A stretch of 64,000 nucleotides of DNA from positions 25,553,001-25,617,000 of the forward strand of contig NC_088340.1 in NCBI RefSeq assembly GCF_036884655.1. The letters are read 5' to 3'. This DNA comes from Musa acuminata AAA Group. Its lineage: Eukaryota > Streptophyta > Magnoliopsida > Zingiberales > Musaceae. Below are positions 21,816-32,686 of this stretch, piece by piece (positions within the stretch are counted from its first letter, which is position 1; every line of letters begins with the position of its first letter). The notes beneath the pieces were generated by a model. That model was not told where the DNA came from. It saw only the letters and a program-made list of their open reading frames with translations, and did no database searches. The translations under genes and the position numbers were made by a program.

Positions 21816-21855
21816 TATAGGTGAGTCTCGAGGGACTCGACCAACTCAACCTATA
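21816..21855 (-). repeat. Leader hairpin 4 of element C
   Basis: Core at 21826-21844, with T for the first C. The arms 21816-21825 and 21845-21855 pair over 10 positions with one bulged base at 21849. Confidence 0.82.
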
Positions 21856-22619
21856 CCGGGAATCGGTTCCTACTTATAACGATGGAAGGCCACGTGGGTC
21901 AATCTAATTGCCTCACGTTTACCGACTTAATATTATCGAGAGATGTTTCTAAGATTTGGTCTCCTAATATGACATGTCACACATATACATATTTAATATA
22001 TATATACATCGCATGCAAATATATATACTTATCTAGTATGTGTATAATCAATTACACCATATGATCATGGACCACAACCTAATGTGATTAGGCCCGAGCC
22101 AGTAGGCCTAATCACTCACATCAAGATCTATGTGTGCAACGGTGCATCTCCATGCCCTGTGATCATCCATCTCGTCCTCATCGGTTCCGTCGACCTCTTG
22201 ATGCATCTTCATGCATCGCGATCGTCCGTCTCGTGGGTCCCGTTATCGTATCCACGCTCCCGCTGCGCCTCCTCATATGATTACAACTTAATCATAGGCA
22301 CGCAGGCCCGACAATAAACGAGAAATATAATGAAGGCTCGCAGACCTCAATAATATTAATCACAAGTACACACATCACACGGTCCATGATCATCTGTCCA
22401 CACATCATACATCACATGTATAAATAATCATGTAGGACTACTAGATAATAATAAAAATAATAATCAACTAAACCTTTTAATTAATTAATATTTTCTGAAA
22501 TCAGGGACATGTAAGGAATTTCTGAATTTATAGGGGTATTTTCATAATTTGGACAAAAGATAGAAACTGGAATTTCTCAAATTACGAGGGGTAAAACTAT
22601 CTTTTTCCTAGAAAACCCT

Positions 22620-23100
22620 AATGCCCTACTATCCTTTGCCGCTGCCGCCGCCGCCGCCACCCTACTGGCAGTGGCCTGTGCGGTGGGGTGAGTCCGTTGC
22701 CCTCGCCTGTAGGTGGCACGCTCGCTGGTGGTGCTGCCGCTGCAGGTGGGCTCCCCCGCGGGCGCCGCCACCTCCGCGGGCGGTTCTGCCGACGGGGCAA
22801 CGCCCGCAGGCGGTGCTGTCCCGTCGGGCGGCCGCCCCTGTGGGGAAGAGGGTTTCGCCCGCGGGAGCAGCGGCGGCAAGCGCCGCTGCCCTGCGGCGCC
22901 TCACCCCGCGGGAGAAGCGGCCGCAGGCGCCTCTGCCTGCGGGCTGCCAGCCCCGCCGGACGCAAGCCCGCTGCAAGCAGGCCGCCGGTCGGCTGCTGCA
23001 GGCACAGCGCTTGCGCATGCGCCGGCGCTGTGCTGCCTGCCTTCGGCTGCGCTGCACGCACGCAGATCGAGGGCAGCAACTGTTGCTGCCCTTCCTTGTT
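22620..23100. other. GC-rich segment in the leader of element C
   Basis: A sharply bounded stretch rich in CCGCCG, GGCGGC and CGGGCG, far above the surroundings. Long overlapping frames exist on both strands in several phases (Ala/Arg/Pro/Gly-rich), as expected from GC-rich DNA lacking AT-rich stops. No conserved motif is recognisable. It could be a captured host fragment or a CpG-rich leader segment. Confidence 0.6.
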
Positions 23101-23182
23101 TTTGCGTCAACGATTTTGACGTCAAAATTCTTCCTAAACACAACACACGCAGTTCAAAACCAATCATTCGCACGAACAACCT

Positions 23183-23195
23183 GGCTCTGATACCA
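23183..23195 (-). other. Primer binding site of element C
   Basis: TGGTATCAGAGCC on the minus strand, one base after the LTR end at 23197. Complementary to initiator tRNA-Met. Confidence 0.9.
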
Positions 23196-23196
23196 C

Positions 23197-24690
23197 TGTT
23201 GGGAAATCATGGGGGTGACATCACATGCGCAGCGGAAGAACAAGAAAACAAAATCCCCGATTCCCAAAAAGATGTTCGTCGTCGTGCGAAGATTGGTGCG
23301 CAAAAATCCGCGAAACATGAAACTGCGTATAGAGTAGATTGTGTTACCTAGGGAGATCGTATATCCCTGTTTCCTGGCAGATCCTTAGGAGAGGGTAAAG
23401 GAGGTCAAGCGTCCTCCTCTCTAGCGGTGATCCACACAGCAGGGTTACGACGACGCTCCTCAAAAACTCCAGGCCTGATCTGAGGTGGAGAGGAAGAGGA
23501 GAATAGGAAAGGCAAGCAAAGGCTCTAGCCTATGAGGCTCTGAATCCCTCCTATTTATTGAGGTCCCCTGTCAACCCTAATGGGTCCTCTCCTAATGGGT
23601 ATTGGATCTACATCCAATAAGACAAGGGCTCCGTCGGATATCTCATATCCGAACCTTTACTCATCGTAATACCTACTATATGTGTGTGACCCTCTAGGCC
23701 CAATATCGAGCTGGCCGTGAGTCATACCCGTCAGAACTCCTTCTAACTTAGTGAATTATTATCTCTGTAATAATTCACTTGACTCATCGACTACGGAAGT
23801 ACTAGGCCACTACGCCGTAGTCCCCAGACGATACAGGGGAATCCAATCCATTGGACCTGTCTGTCCTCAGTTACCGTGTACCTATAATCCCTCATCCATC
23901 TAATATCCCAGAGACCGTATATCGAGCATGGTGTTGTCAGACCCATACGGTTTCTACTCGAGTCTCGCTCTAATCGGATTCTTCCGGAGAACTCTTTCTC
24001 TCTCAACCCGAATGACCCTGGCCAGGGATTTGTCTGAGCAAGAACACATGGGATATTCCTCTCATGATGCCGAGAGTGGATGATCCTCTATCGACACTCA
24101 ATAGCCCTCGTAAGGTCGACTACCACTCCCAATGACCAGTTGTACTAGATCTAGGACAGCCAAACCTATAAGTCTGGTATCAAAGAGTGGAGCACTCATA
24201 CAGGACATCCTTGGTGTCTCAAGTCTAAGGACCAGATACACCACTAGGACTACGGAATCGCTGTCTGACAATAAGGCATCATCAACCATCCAGCATTCCG
24301 TAAGCGGATCAATCAGTGAACTCATTCTCCAATGAGCACCTGTACTGTATCCCTAGTGTCCCTACACGAGCAGCTATGAGACCAGCTGCATCCATCATAT
24401 GGACGGGTATACAGCACACCAGTCTATCCGGTTATCACGATGTCCCTCTCGAGTAACCTATGACCGGGATCATTTAGGATATGTGTTTAAAGGTGAATCG
24501 ATCTCATTATCATGATCTCATCACGATCCGATTCCCATTGCACAAATCCAAGGACATCACAATATATGTATGCATTTATGCAATAGTTATAAAGTGATAT
24601 ACGCCAAAATATAATAAGCAAAAAGATTCTGTATCAAGTCACACGTGCCATCACTCACGTGATTGGCTTGCTTGGCACCTATGACTAGCA
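23197..24690 (-). repeat. Element C 5' LTR
   Basis: 1494 bp, the same length as the 3' LTR, with TG...CA ends on the minus strand. Followed on the plus strand by the TSD copy ATTTC (24691-24695). Confidence 0.93.
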
Positions 24691-24846
24691 ATTTCCTCAT
24701 TACCTTTGCTGCACACCTTTATGAACACACGTTCAAGTTAAGCTTTTCAAGTTCGGTTTTTATTGTACGAAAGATTTGTCGAAACCAACGTTTTAATCCG
24801 CTACACTAATTCACCCCCCCCTCTTAGTGCTGCTCTGATCCTAACA
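24691..24846 (+). repeat. LTR2, second part (U5 end)
   Basis: It continues LTR2 after element C, with the C tract AATTCACCCCCCCCTCTTAG flanked by CACTAA and TTAGTG, ending CCTAACA at 24846. The first five bases are the TSD of C. TGGTG at 24847-24851 is the TSD of LTR2. Confidence 0.87.
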
Positions 24847-24851
24847 TGGTG

Positions 24852-25536
24852 GTACCACTAGAGCTCGGTCTCCGAGCTTTGTCAAGCGATGGTACCGCCC
24901 AGTAATGACGATGGTACCGCCCAGTAATGGCGATGGTACCGCCATTACCCTAGAAATCCAGGATGAGATAATTTTTGCCTCTAATTTTGAAGCCATTGGG
25001 GCCTATAAATACCCCATCCTTTTGTGCATAAAAGGGCATGAAAGTATTTAACATATTCTTGAATCTCTAGGGTGTAAAGTGTTGTAAAAGTTAGAAAGAG
25101 TCCTCCCCTCCTTCTCTTAGCTTTGTAAACAACTAAGAAAGAGGAGTGAGGCTTGTAAGGGTTATCTCCTAAACTTGAGAAAAGGAGAAAGCACTGTAAA
25201 GATGTGTTTGGTCTTCACCTATTGAAGAAAGGCCTTTAGTGGATGCCAGTGACCTCAACGATGGAGGAATCCGAAAGTAGATGTAGGTCACATCAACCGA
25301 ACTACTCTAAATTCTGGTTTGCTTTCATTTGTGTAATTTACATTATTGCAAACCTCCTTAATCTTCTTTTTACACTTTTACGAAAGCTTTCAAATTCAAT
25401 TTCTCTCCGAAATGGATTGTATCGAAACAATTTTGGTCGGAATCGGTTTTAATCAAAACAAAGACTTTTAAAATCGGGAAAGTTTTCTGCTGCACTAATT
25501 CACCCCCCCCTCTTAGTACCGCTCTTGATCCTAATA
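24852..25536 (+). repeat. LTR1, second part
   Basis: It resumes in the palindrome array (GGTACCGCC repeats at about 24860-24945) and has a TATA box at 25004-25011. It ends with the C tract and CCTAATA at 25536; the terminal CA has become TA. The 69-residue frame at 25243 lies in R/U5. Confidence 0.85.
25004..25011 (+). promoter_or_regulatory. TATA box of LTR1
   Basis: TATAAATA within GGCCTATAAATACCCC. Confidence 0.7.
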
Positions 25537-26346
25537 TGAGAGATAATAGGTACATGGTAACTAAGGACAAACAGATCCAATAAATTGAATTCCCCTGTAT
25601 CGTCTGGGGACTGCGGCGTAGTGGCCTAGTACGTCCGCAGTCGATGAATTGAGTGAATTATTATGAAGATAATAATTCACTAAGCCAGAAGGAGTTATGA
25701 CAGGTATGACTCATGGCCAATTCGATATTGGGCTTAGAGGGTCCAACACATATAGTAGGCATTGCGATGAGTAGAGGTTCAGATGTGAGATATTCGCTAG
25801 AGCTCCTATCTTATTGGATATCCAATAAACCCCTGAATTATTGAATCCCATGGACGAGATCCAATAAAAGCCCATGAGAGATTATTGGATAGAGACCCAC
25901 TAATCTAAGAGGCTTGGGTAGTTGGATGAAGATCCAATACCCAATAGGGGAGAATCCATTAGGGTTAAGATTGACAAGAGACCTCTATAAATAGGAGGGA
26001 TTCAATGGTTTATAGATTAGAGCCTTTGCTTGCCTCTCCTATTTTCCTCCCCCTCTCCACCTCAGAGCAGGCCTGGAGTTTTGAGGAGTGTCGTCGTAGC
26101 CCTACTTTGTGGATCACCGATAGAGAGGAGGGCGCTTGACCTCCTTCACCATCTCCTAAAGATCTGCAAGGATTTAGGGATATATGATCTCCCTATGTAA
26201 CATAATCTATTCTATACGCAGTTTTAAGTTTCACGGATTTTTGTACATAAATCTTTGCATGACGACGAACATCTCTTTGGGAATAGGGGATTTTGTTTTT
26301 TGTTCTTCCGCTGCGCATGTGATGCCGCCCCCAAGATTTCCCAACA
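25537..26346 (+). repeat. LTR D, second part
   Basis: It continues the Angela-like LTR from the TSD TGAGA through a TATA box (25986-25993) to CCCAACA at 26346. It is homologous over its length to H (28570-29381) and to the reverse complement of C's LTRs. No internal region follows in this orientation, so it is a solo or truncated LTR. Confidence 0.85.
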
Positions 26347-26467
26347 CATATAACAGGCCATATAAAGTGATAAAATACTAAATAAGAATAATAAGCAAAA
26401 AGACTACGTGTCAAGTCACACGTGCCATCACTCACGTGATTGGCTTGTAAGGCACCTATGACTAACA
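26347..26467 (-). repeat. Element F 3' LTR, terminal 121 bases only
   Basis: On the minus strand it starts TGTTAGTCATAGGTGCC at 26467, homologous to the start of C's LTRs. It is cut off at D's end. A polypurine tract like C's follows at 26468-26478. Confidence 0.8.
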
Positions 26468-27002
26468 ATCTCCCACTTAACCGAAAGCCAATGAGCTTTA
26501 TGTCTGATCCCCATCAAACCCTTGTGATGCTCAAAGTCAATCTGAGACAATAGCTTTATTAGTGGATCTGCATTGTTATCTTCGGATAGAACTCTTTCTA
26601 CTCCTACATCTCCTCGGGTCACGATCTCTCTAATCAGGTGGAACCTCATCAGAACACTTCTGATGAGACCTGGGTTCCTTTGCTTGAGCAATCACCCCGT
26701 TGTTGTCGCAATATAAGAGAATCAGCTCCTCACTGCCTGGCATGACTCTTGAGTCTGTGATGAACTTCTTCATCCAAACTCCCTCCTTTGTTGCCTTTGC
26801 TACAACAATGTACTCTACCTCTGTGATCGAGTCAACAATAGTATATTACTTGGAACTCTTCCAGCACAATGCTTCTCCATTCAAGGTGTACAGATACTAT
26901 AAATTCAACTTACTATCATCGACATTGGATTGAAAACTCGAGTCTGTGTAGCCTTCAACCCTGAGGCTACTACCTCCATGTACCGGTAAAAAATCCTTAG
27001 TC
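26468..27002 (-). pseudogene. Element F pol: RNase H end
   Basis: Homologous to C's RNase H: SFQSNVDD near 26930, KKFITDS, LYCDNNG, then the C-terminus LIREIVTRGDV...SEDNNADPL, HHKGLMGIRH. Several stops are present. As in C, the frame changes just after the R-S-H-Q-K-C motif. The coding resumes at 37075 on the far side of G. Confidence 0.85.
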
Positions 27003-27007
27003 TTTCT
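27003..27007 (+). repeat. Target-site duplication of element G, left copy (TTTCT)
   Basis: Identical to 37070-37074. Excising G and one copy restores the F sequence AGTCTTTCTCAAGTAC, which aligns with C at about 18066-18080. Confidence 0.9.
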
Positions 27008-27713
27008 TATTAGGATCAGGAGCGGCACTAAGAGGGGGGGGTGAATTAGTGTAGCAGAAATCGTTTCCGACGAAAATCGTTTCAAAAGGAGTTTAACTTG
27101 AAAGCGTATGTGAGTGTAGAGAAGGTAGTAAGAAGGTAATATAACTTGCAGTAATGAAACTTGCACAAATTTAAAAGCAAACCAGAATTTAGAGTGGTTT
27201 GGTCTTTGTGACCTACATCCACTTTCGGATTCCTCCTCCATCGAAGTCACCAGTATCTACTAAAGGCCTTCCTTCAATAAGCAAAGACCAACCACCTCTT
27301 ACAGCGCTTTCTCCTTTTTACGGGTTTAGGAGAGAACCCTTACAAGTCTCACACCTCTCTTGAATGATCTCAAAACTTAGAAAGGGAGAAGGAGAACTCC
27401 AGCACTTATTTACAATACTTTTACACCCAAATAACTCAAGATTATCTCAATGCTTTCGTGCCCTTTCATCTAGAAAAGGGTAGGGATTTTATAGGCCCCA
27501 ATGGCTTCAAAAATAGAGATAAAAAATGTCTAATCCCAGATTTCTAGGGTCCTAGTGGTACCACCACCATTACTTGGCGGTTGTACCACCGCTTGACAGA
27601 GCTCAGAGATCGAGCTCTAGCGGTATCACCGCCTGAAAGGGGCGGTACCACCGCTAGCAGCAATAACTGCCAGCGGTATCACTGCCCAGTCTGGGTGGTA
27701 CCACTGCCCAGAA
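27008..27713 (-). repeat. Element G 3' LTR, proximal part
   Basis: On the minus strand this is the TATA-to-end half: palindrome array (about 27550-27710), TATA-like TATAAAAT at about 27487-27494, and the C tract hairpin near 27030-27045. The LTR end reads CCTAATA at 27008. H is inserted at 27714, inside the palindrome array. The last five bases are H's TSD. Confidence 0.87.
27709..27713 (+). repeat. Target-site duplication of LTR H, left copy (CAGAA)
   Basis: Identical to 29382-29386. Confidence 0.88.
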
Positions 27714-27826
27714 TGCTAGTTATAGGTGCCCAGCAAGCCAATCACGTGAGTGATGGCATGTGTGACTTGACACGGAATCTTTTTTTACTTATTATATTTT
27801 GACATTTATCACTTTATATTAACTAT

Positions 27827-27829
<3 letters not shown>

Positions 27830-27911
<82 letters not shown>
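27830..27911. repeat. (TA)n microsatellite in LTR H
   Basis: About 40 uninterrupted TA units, at the place where C's LTRs have only ATATATGTATGCA. The Tyr/Ile-repeat ORF over it is an artefact. Confidence 0.95.
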
Positions 27912-27914
<3 letters not shown>

Positions 27915-29031
27915 GATGTCCTTGGATCTATGCAATGAGAATCGGATCATGATGAGATTACAATAATGAGATCGATTCACCTTTAAACATAAATCATAAA
28001 TAATCCCGGTCATAGGTTACTCGAGAGGGACATTGTGATAACCGGACATATTGGTGTGCTGTATACCCGTCCATATGATGGATGCAGCTGGTCTCATAGT
28101 TGCTCGTGTGGGGACACTAGGGTTATAGTACAGGTGCTTATTGGAGAATGAGTTCACTGATTGATCCGCTTACGAAATACTAGATGGTTGATGATGCCTT
28201 ATTGTTAGACAGAAATTCTATAGTCCTAGTGGTGTATCTGATCCTTAGACTTGAGATACCAAGGATGTCCTATATGAGTGCTCCACTCTTTGATACCAGA
28301 CTTATAGGTTTGGATATCCAGATCTAGTACAACTAGTCATTGGGAGTGGTAGTCAACCTAACGAGGGCTATTGAGTGTCGATAGAGGATCATCCACTCTT
28401 GGCATCATAAAAGGAATATCCCATGTGTTCTTGCTTAGACAAATCCCTGGTCAGGATCATTCGGGTTGAGAGAGAAAGAGTTCTTCGGGAGAATCCGATT
28501 AGAGCGAGACTCGAGTAGAAACCGTATGGGTCTGACAGCACCATGCTCGATATACGGTCTTTGGGATATTAAATGGATGAGGGACTATAGGTATACGGTA
28601 ACTGAGGATAGATAGGTCCAACGGATTAGATTCCCCTATATCGTCTGGGGACTACGGCGTAGTGGCCTAGTATGTCCGTAATCGATGAGTCGAGTGAATT
28701 ATTATAGAGATAATAATTCACTAAGTTAGAAGGAGTTCTGATAGGTATGACTCACGACCAGCTCGATATTGGGCCTAGAGGGTCACACACATATGATAGG
28801 CATTACGATGAGTAGAGGTTCGGATATGAGATATCCGTCGGAGCCCTTGTCTTATTGGATATCCAATAAGCCCCTGAATTATTGGATCCCATGGACGAGA
28901 TCCAATAAGAGCCCATGATAGATTATTGGATAGAGATCAACTAATCTAAAAGGCTTGGGTAATTGGATGCAGATCTAATACCCACTAGGGGAGGATCCAT
29001 TATGTTTTGACAGGGGACCTCTATAAATAAG

Positions 29032-29039
29032 AGGGATTT
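29032..29039 (+). promoter_or_regulatory. TATA box of LTR H
   Basis: TATAAATA after GGGGACCTC, the same context as in D and C. Confidence 0.7.
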
Positions 29040-29381
29040 AGAGCCTCATAGGCTAGAGCCTTTGCTTGCCTCTCCTATTCTCCTCCCCCTCTCCACCTCA
29101 AAGCAGGCCTGGAGTTTTGAGGAGTGTCATCGTAGCCCTGCTGTGTGGATCACCGCTAGAGAGGAGGGTGGTTGACCTCCTTCACCCTCTCCTAGAGATC
29201 CACAAGGATTTAGGGATATACGATCTCCCTATATAACACAATCTACTCTATATGTAGTTTTAAGTTTCACGGATTTTGTGCACCAATCTTTGCACGATGA
29301 CGAACATCTATTTAGGAATAGGGGATTTTATTTTCTTGTTCTTCTATTGTGCATGAGATGTTGCCCCCAGATTTCCCAACA

Positions 29382-29937
29382 CAGAAATCCTAGGGGCGGT
29401 GCCACCACCGGCCAAGAATTCAGGGGCTGAATTGGGTGCTCAATTCGGCCCAATTCAGCCCTATTAAGGGCCCAGTTGGCCCCTAATTAAGTTAGTGGGA
29501 TCACTTCCCAATCCTAACTTAATTTATGCTCTAACTATGATAACTAAGACATGATTACAATGCTGCTTGTTCTAGTGCGCCAATTGCTCTTCCGTCGAGC
29601 TTCCGGCGTACTTCCGGCGAACATCCGACGAACTTTCAGCAATGTTCCGATGGACTCCCGGCAAGCTCTTGGACTTAACAACGATCTTCTTGGCGAGTTT
29701 CGATGAGCTTCTTTGGCAAGCTCCTGGACTTCTCTGTTAGTTCCAGCAGAACTTCCGACGAACATCCAAACGTTTATTGAACTCTCGAACTCCCAATGAG
29801 ATCTCGATCTTAACTCTAGCACAAACCCTGCTTTATGTATTACTACTATTGTAGTTAATCCTGCACACTTTTCTCAATATATAGATGAGATCAAACAATT
29901 TACAATTGACTACATCATCAAAATCCGAGATTCAACA
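29382..29937 (-). repeat. Element G 3' LTR, distal (U3) part
   Basis: After H the G LTR resumes in the palindrome zone (GGCGGTGCCACCACCGG) and runs through the GGAAG/CTCGACGG-rich U3 to its TGTTGAATCTCGGATTTTGA start at 29937. Short-U3 type. It matches the right LTR (36480-37069) closely. Confidence 0.87.
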
Positions 29938-31087
29938 ATTTTCACCTTTTTGATGATGATAATCAATTGATGACGGAGCTAACCTTAATTCCCCCTATCT
30001 ATATGTCATACTAGAGAAATGACATTCTTGAATTCAAGGCCTTTGAATTCAAGAAACAAATTGGTAAGATAAGTTCATTAAACTTATCAACATGTACATC
30101 ATGATTCCTATCATGATCTAATATTCTCAAAATGATGTCAAGGCAAGACATCCATTTTCAAGTATGATATTTCAAATATAAAAGATGACAAAGATAGCAA
30201 TTCATCATTCTATGGTAAGATATTAGTTGTAAAATAGTAAGTTAAGCTCTAGATATCTTATCATAATGAAGAAAATTTATCAAGCAAACATTTCAAGTAT
30301 ATATGTTGAAATACATTGCATGCATTTGTCATCAATTTACCATATTTTGGTATTATTTCTCGCCCTTTGTCATCAACAAAAAGGAGAACGATTCAACAAT
30401 ACAAGTGTGGTAAAAATTTATGACACGTTTCAATTTGTATTTGATGATACCAATCATATCATTCAAAAGTTCTTATATTAAAAGTTATAAACATTTAAAG
30501 AGATAGCTTCCATCAACTTCTCCCCTTTTTTATCATCAAAACTTTGCATGAAGAAGGAAAGTAAGGAGGAAATCTATTAAGAACCAACTTTATGAAATGA
30601 TTTAAATCAAGTCAAAATCTATAACAGAGTTTCATTAAATCATTATTTAATTTTCATAAGGATCGAGATATTCATGTGAAATCAACTCCTCACTCTTGTA
30701 AGTGTTCATCTCATAAAAAAATAAAAATTCTTCCTTCATTAAGAAAGAATTCATGTGAAAGAATCATCGTATGAAGGATAAAAAAAATTCCATGAATAAA
30801 CCTTCATAATGAGCAGAGCATCACATCAAATCCATTTCTTATTAAAAATTCACAAGAGATAAATCCGTGAGAGATGCATTTATCAATGAAATCCGTGATT
30901 GAGTGTGTCAAAAATCATTAAGTGATGGAGAAATGGTATGAAGTAAACTTGATACCAAGGAAGATAAAAATGAAATAAGTTCATGAAAGCTCCATTTATG
31001 AGATACAAAAAGATAGTCCGGAAAAGATATACATCAAATTCATGCAATTGGACAAATTAACATTCCTAACTCTCTTCTAATAAAATT
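29938..31087 (-). mobile_element. Element G 3' spacer between pol and 3' LTR
   Basis: AT-rich, with no recognisable protein. The main polypurine tract next to the LTR is degraded (AAAAGGTGAAAAT on the minus strand). An internal purine tract with GTTGATGACAAAGGG-like sequence remains at about 30358-30388. This is the place where some Sireviruses carry an env-like ORF, and I see none here. Confidence 0.7.
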
Positions 31088-32035
31088 ATATTATTCTTCA
31101 CTTAAAGGTTTTGTAAAGATATCGGCTAATTGATATTTCGTATCAATAAATTCTAAGATTACATCATGATAGTCAACATGATCTCGTATAAAGTGATGCC
31201 TAATATCAATATGTTTAGTTATAGAGTGTTGAATGAGATTTTTTGTTAAACATATTGAACTTATTTTATCACATTTTATGGGAATGTTTTTAAGATGAAT
31301 CTTATAATCCTCTAAAGTATTTTTCATCTACACAACTTGTGCACAACATGCACTAGCTGCAATGTACTTAGCTTCGGTTGTAGATAGTGCAACCAAGTTT
31401 TATTTCTTGGAAGACCAAGAAACAAGTGTGTGTCCTAAAAATTGACATGTTTCGGATGTGCTTTTTCTATCTAATCTACATCCAGCAAAATCTGCATGAA
31501 CATATGTAATTATTTCAAAGTTCTCATATTTTAGATACCATAATCCTAGATTTGTGGTACCTTTAATATATCTAAGAATTATCTTAATTACTTTAAGATG
31601 AGATATCTTAGGATTAGATTGAAACCTAGCACAAAAACCTATACTAAATATGATATTCGGTCTAGTTGCGGTGAGGTATAGTAAACTTTCTATCATACTC
31701 CTATAAGCTTTTTGATCAAAGTTTTCTCCACTTTCACCTATATCTAACTTAGTGGAGGTACTCATGGGAGTATTGATAACCTTTGAGCTATCCATATTAA
31801 ATCTTTTTAGGAAATCTAAAGTATATTTTATTTGACTAAGAAAAATATCACTACTTAGTTGTTTGATTTGTAAACTTAAAAAGAAAGTTAATTCCTCTAT
31901 CAAACACATTTCAAATTCAAGACTCATACTTTTAGCAAATGATTTACAAAGAGATTCATTCGTGGAATCAAAAATAATTTCATCAATATAAATTTGAATA
32001 ATAAAAAAATTATTTTTAAAATTTTTGATAAACAA
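31088..32035 (-). pseudogene. Element G pol: RT end and RNase H
   Basis: 31400-32035 covers the RT core and connection. The active-site box reads YIDE instead of YVDD, so the second catalytic Asp is lost. Then come SLQIKQL, TRPNIIFSIGFCARFQ, RKSTSETCQFLGH and VSWSSKK. A stop follows, and RNase H continues in pieces (TEAKYIAAS near 31370, 31091-31327 with the HFIRDHVD region and DIFTKPLSEE). Confidence 0.9.
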
Positions 32036-32113
32036 TATAGTATCAACCTTACCTTTAGAGAAATTATTATGAATTAGAAATGAGTTAAGTCTCTCATACT
32101 AAGCCCTTGGGGC

Positions 32114-32650
32114 TTATTTCAATCCATAGAGAGCTTTAGTCAATTTAAATATATGATTAGAAAAATCATCATTCTCAAATCTGGGTCGTTGTTCAACATA
32201 AACTTCTTCGGAAATAAAGTCATTAAGAATAATACTTTTTACATCCATTTGAAATAATTTAAAATTATTACTACTAGCATAGGCAAGAAGCATACTTATG
32301 GCTTCTAATCGATCCATAGGAACAAATGTTTCTTCATAATTAATACCTTTTTCTTGGTTAAAACCTTTGGCCACTAATCTAGTCTTGTTTCTAGCCATGA
32401 TACCAAATTCATTTTGCTCGTTTCTAAAGATCCATTTAGTACTAATAACTAAATTATCATTTGGCCTAGGTACAAGCTTCCACACCTCATTTTTCTCAAA
32501 TTAATTTAACTCATCTTGCATTGCGATGACCTATGAATCATCTTTCAAGGCCTCGTCAATGCATTTAGGTTCAATTTGGGAGAGAAAAGCAGCATTTGCA
32601 CAAAAATTCTTAAGAGAGGAATGAGTTTGAACCCCTATAGATGTGTCTCA
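32114..32650 (-). pseudogene. Element G pol: RT N-terminal part
   Basis: [47 protein letters not shown] and FQMDVKSIILNDF (consensus [10 protein letters not shown]) are visible, with stops before and after. The LKQAP motif that should follow is interrupted by a stop at about 32111-32113. Confidence 0.87.
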
Positions 32651-32686
32651 TATGATTAACTCCTTAGGATGACCATCTACATACTT

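Larger units (their letters stand above)
21362..23182 (-). other. Element C leader between PBS and gag
   Basis: About 1.8 kb with no recognisable protein. Its parts on the minus strand, 5' to 3', are three. First, a very GC-rich segment (about 22620-23100) whose overlapping frames on both strands are compositional. Second, an AT-rich stretch (about 21880-22610). Third, a zone (21490-21860) with four hairpins sharing one core sequence, plus a simple 7-bp hairpin GAAGTCT...AGACTTC at 21495-21513. Confidence 0.8.
16040..24690 (-). mobile_element. Element C: complete Angela/BARE-like Ty1/copia retrotransposon (8651 bp)
   Basis: Two 1494-bp LTRs in the same orientation flank a minus-strand internal region with PBS, 1.8-kb leader, gag, protease, integrase, RT, RNase H and PPT. 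The element is bounded by a perfect 5-bp TSD. Aligning the first about 540 bases of the two LTRs by eye gives roughly 20 differences, so the insertion is not brand new. The integrase segment (GGYSYFITFTDDFSRYGY) and LTR length fit the Angela/BARE lineage. All major ORFs carry damage, so this copy cannot encode its own replication. Confidence 0.93.
27714..29381 (+). repeat. Solo LTR H (Angela/BARE-like, 1668 bp)
   Basis: It runs TGCTAGTTATAGG...TTTCCCAACA, is homologous to C's LTRs in the opposite orientation, and is flanked by the TSD CAGAA. It is longer than C's LTRs partly because of an internal (TA)n tract. TATA box at 29032-29039. No internal region remains, as expected after LTR-LTR recombination. 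Confidence 0.92.

Noticed and set aside
21541..21855. CRISPR-like spaced repeats
   Set aside because: Only four repeats, unequal spacing, flanking arms that pair with each other, and a plant retrotransposon context.
22577..23351. Long overlapping frames on both strands (up to 212 residues)
   Set aside because: They come from the GC-rich leader of element C, lie in several phases at once, are Ala/Arg/Pro/Gly-rich without motifs, and one runs into the LTR.
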